32,293 nt of DNA, from positions 1 to 32,293 of the forward strand of contig JAHECC010000024.1 of the NCBI GenBank assembly GCA_024641965.1. The letters run 5' to 3'. The notes beneath the pieces were generated by a model. The model made no database searches. It worked only from the letters and a program-made list of their open reading frames with translations, and had not been told where the DNA came from. The number at the start of each line of letters is the position of its first letter. Within the stretch, counting starts at the first letter, position 1. Position numbers and translations under genes: made by a program. The stretch comes from Rubrivivax sp. GTDB taxonomy: Bacteria > Pseudomonadota > Gammaproteobacteria > Burkholderiales > Burkholderiaceae_C. Of the stretch, positions 29,925 through 32,293 are shown in pieces.

Positions 29925-32246
29925 TCAGGCCCGTTCGACGTTCAAGGGACCGAACATCGCGCCCAGGCCAGCCGTGCCGGCATGACCGGCACTGATGCGC
30001 ACCGCCGTGCCGGCCAGGCTGGCGTCTTCGACCGCCGGCAACACGATCGACGCAGCACCTTGTGACACGCGCACCGACGCGCCGGACTGCAGGCCGAGCC
30101 GCTGCCACAAATCGCGGGGCAGCCCAGCGTGCGGTGCGCGGGCGTCGGCCGTTCGCTGCAGCGCCTCGGCGCGGCGCACCAGCGCATCGGTAGCATAGAT
30201 CGGCACATCGGCAACGCGCTCGAGTGCCAGGGGATCGCCGACGATGGTGGGCAGGGCCGCGCTGCGGTTGTCCAGCCGGTTGCCGAGTGCTGCCACGTCG
30301 CCCAGTGCCTCGGCGCGCACCTGTTCAGCGCTGTCATGTTTGAAGCCGGGCAGTCCGAGCAGGTTGCCCAGCACGCGCAGCACCTTCCAGGCCGGGCGCG
30401 TGTCACCGAGCGGGGCCACCACGCCGTTGAAGCTCTGCAGACGCCCTTCGGCGTTGACGAAGCTGCCGGCGGTTTCGCTGAAAGGCGCGATCGGCAGCAG
30501 CACGTCAGCGTTGGCGACCGCGGCGTCCTTGAATGCGGTCAGCGCCACCACCAGTCCGCTGCCCTGCAAGGCGGCATCCGCGGCCAGCGGATTGGCGGCG
30601 TCGAGGCTCGGCTCGACGTTGAGCAGCAGCAGCGCCTTCATCGGCTGCGAGAGCATCTGCGCCGCATTCAGACCGCCCTCGCCCGGCAACGCGCCGACAA
30701 GCTGGGCACCCACGCTGTTGGCGGCTTCACTCAAGTAACCCACCGTGGCGCCGGTGTGTTCTCCGATCCAGTTCGACAGCGCCAGCAATTCGGCGGCGCG
30801 TGGATGCTGCGCGGCTGCATTGCCCAGCAGCAGCGCCTTGCGTTCGGCATTCAGCAGCGACTGCGCAATGGTCTTCGCGACCTCGCCGGCTTTCGCAGGC
30901 AGCGGAGCGTCGACACCCCTGGCCGTTGCCACCGCGGCGGCGATCTCGGCCAGCGACTGCAGCCAGGCGCTGGGTGCCGCCACCACGCTGGCCCCCATCG
31001 GCATCAGCCAGTCATCGTTCAACGCGTGCAGGCTATGGACGGCCGCGCCCTTGCGCGCGGCCTGGCGCAGCCGCTGCGCGAACAGCGGATGATCCTTGCG
31101 CAGGAACGAGCCGATGACCAGCGCGCTGTTCAGCGTGGACAGAGACGCGATCGAGGTGCCGAGCCAGCGTGCAGCACCGGCGGGCGCGGTGTTCGACAGG
31201 TCGGCATGGCGCAGGCGGTGGTCGACATTCGCGCTGCCCAGGCCACGCACCAGTTCACCCAGCAGGTACAGCTCTTCGACCGTGTTGTGCGCACTGCCCA
31301 GCGCACCGATGCCGTCGGCACCGAACTCGCTCTTGATGCGCTTCAGCCCGTCGGCCACGTAACCGAGCGCCGTGCTCCAGTCGACGGCCTGCCATTGCCC
31401 GCCCTGCTTGATCATCGGCATGCTCAGTCGCGACTCGCTGTTCAGTGCCTCGTAGGAGAAGCGGTCGCGGTCGGCGATCCAGCATTCGTTGACATCTTCG
31501 TTTTCCAGCGGCACCACGCGCATGACCTTGTTCGCCTTGGTCTGCACGATGAGGTTGGCCCCGGTCGAGTCGTGCGGGCTGATGCTCTTGCGGCGTGCCA
31601 GTTCCCAGGTGCGTGCGCTGTAGCGGAAGGGCTTGCTGGTCAGCGCGCCGACCGGGCAGATGTCGATCATGTTGCCCGACAGTTCTGAATCGATGGTGCC
31701 GCCTTTGACCGTGGTGATCTCCGAATGCTCGCCGCGATGGATCATGCCCAGTTCCATCACGCCGGCGACCTCCTGGCCGAAGCGCACGCAACGGGTGCAA
31801 TGGATGCAGCGGCTCATTTCCTGCATCGAGACCAATGGGCCAACGTCCTTGTGGAAGACGACGCGCTTTTCCTCGGTGTAGCGGCTGGCGCTGCCTCCAT
31901 AACCCACCGCCAGGTCCTGAAGCTGGCATTCGCCGCCCTGGTCGCAGATCGGGCAATCCAGCGGGTGGTTGATGAGCAGGAACTCCATCACCGACTTCTG
32001 CGCCGCCAGCGCCTTCTCGCTCTTCGTGTGCACCACCATGCCGGCGCCCACCGGCGTGGCGCAGGCCGGCATCGGCTTGGGCGCCTTCTCGATGTCCACC
32101 AGGCACATGCGGCAGTTGGCCGCGATGCTCAGTTTCTTGTGATAGCAGAAGTGCGGCACGTACACGCCCGCCGCGTCCGCGGCATGCATGACCATGCTGC
32201 CGGGGGCGATGCTGACCGTCTGGCCGTCGAGGGTCAGTTCGATCAT
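29925..32246 (-). CDS. nuoG: NADH-quinone oxidoreductase subunit G
   Basis: MIELTLDGQTVSIAPGSMVMHAADAAGVYVPHFCYHKKLSIAANCRMCLVDIEKAPKPMPACATPV...CPICDQGGECQLQDLAVGYG. Confidence 0.97.
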   Translation of the reverse strand: MIELTLDGQTVSIAPGSMVMHAADAAGVYVPHFCYHKKLSIAANCRMCLVDIEKAPKPMPACATPVGAGMVVHTKSEKALAAQKSVMEFLLINHPLDCPICDQGGECQLQDLAVGYGGSASRYTEEKRVVFHKDVGPLVSMQEMSRCIHCTRCVRFGQEVAGVMELGMIHRGEHSEITTVKGGTIDSELSGNMIDICPVGALTSKPFRYSARTWELARRKSISPHDSTGANLIVQTKANKVMRVVPLENEDVNECWIADRDRFSYEALNSESRLSMPMIKQGGQWQAVDWSTALGYVADGLKRIKSEFGADGIGALGSAHNTVEELYLLGELVRGLGSANVDHRLRHADLSNTAPAGAARWLGTSIASLSTLNSALVIGSFLRKDHPLFAQRLRQAARKGAAVHSLHALNDDWLMPMGASVVAAPSAWLQSLAEIAAAVATARGVDAPLPAKAGEVAKTIAQSLLNAERKALLLGNAAAQHPRAAELLALSNWIGEHTGATVGYLSEAANSVGAQLVGALPGEGGLNAAQMLSQPMKALLLLNVEPSLDAANPLAADAALQGSGLVVALTAFKDAAVANADVLLPIAPFSETAGSFVNAEGRLQSFNGVVAPLGDTRPAWKVLRVLGNLLGLPGFKHDSAEQVRAEALGDVAALGNRLDNRSAALPTIVGDPLALERVADVPIYATDALVRRAEALQRTADARAPHAGLPRDLWQRLGLQSGASVRVSQGAASIVLPAVEDASLAGTAVRISAGHAGTAGLGAMFGPLNVERA

Positions 32247-32293
32247 GTCGTGGCCACCGGCTGTGCGACGAGGCAGCGCCTGTGCTCGATGTG
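32243..32293 (-). CDS. nuoF: NADH-quinone oxidoreductase subunit F, C-terminal 16 codons only
   Basis: Minus-strand translation HIEHRRCLVAQPVATT* ending with an ATGA overlap with the nuoG start; position upstream of nuoG. Confidence 0.8.
   Translation of the reverse strand, partial: HIEHRRCLVAQPVATT

Overview
High-GC chromosomal segment, most likely from a beta-proteobacterium of the order Burkholderiales (inferred from gene content). From left to right: (i) the end of a hybrid histidine kinase, an Hpt protein and a REC-class III nucleotide cyclase response regulator; (ii) a membrane protein, an aldo/keto reductase, an MscS-type channel and a secreted/lipoprotein-like protein; (iii) a leftward ~10.6 kb putative operon (about 16553 to 5906) encoding protocatechuate 4,5-cleavage (LigJ, LigK, LigI, LigA, LigB, LigC homologues). 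This operon also holds a signal-peptide-less ModA-like periplasmic-binding-fold protein, a DUF1932 NAD(P)-binding dehydrogenase-like protein, and a TRAP transporter with two near-duplicate substrate-binding proteins; (iv) a YihY/BrkB protein divergent from DUF2069 and FAD-oxidase genes; (v) a LysR regulator divergent from a DUF2917 gene; (vi) DUF1178, NUDIX and the distal nuo operon (nuoN to nuoG, plus the 3' end of nuoF). No tRNA, rRNA, CRISPR array or transposase was recognised. The observations most worth following up are the non-canonical composition of the protocatechuate operon (no recognisable oxalomesaconate tautomerase, with ModA-like and DUF1932 genes embedded), its candidate promoter with tandem CGTTCTGCG repeats, the duplicated TRAP binding proteins, and a perfect 24-bp palindrome whose arms contain both divergent start codons of yihY and DUF2069.
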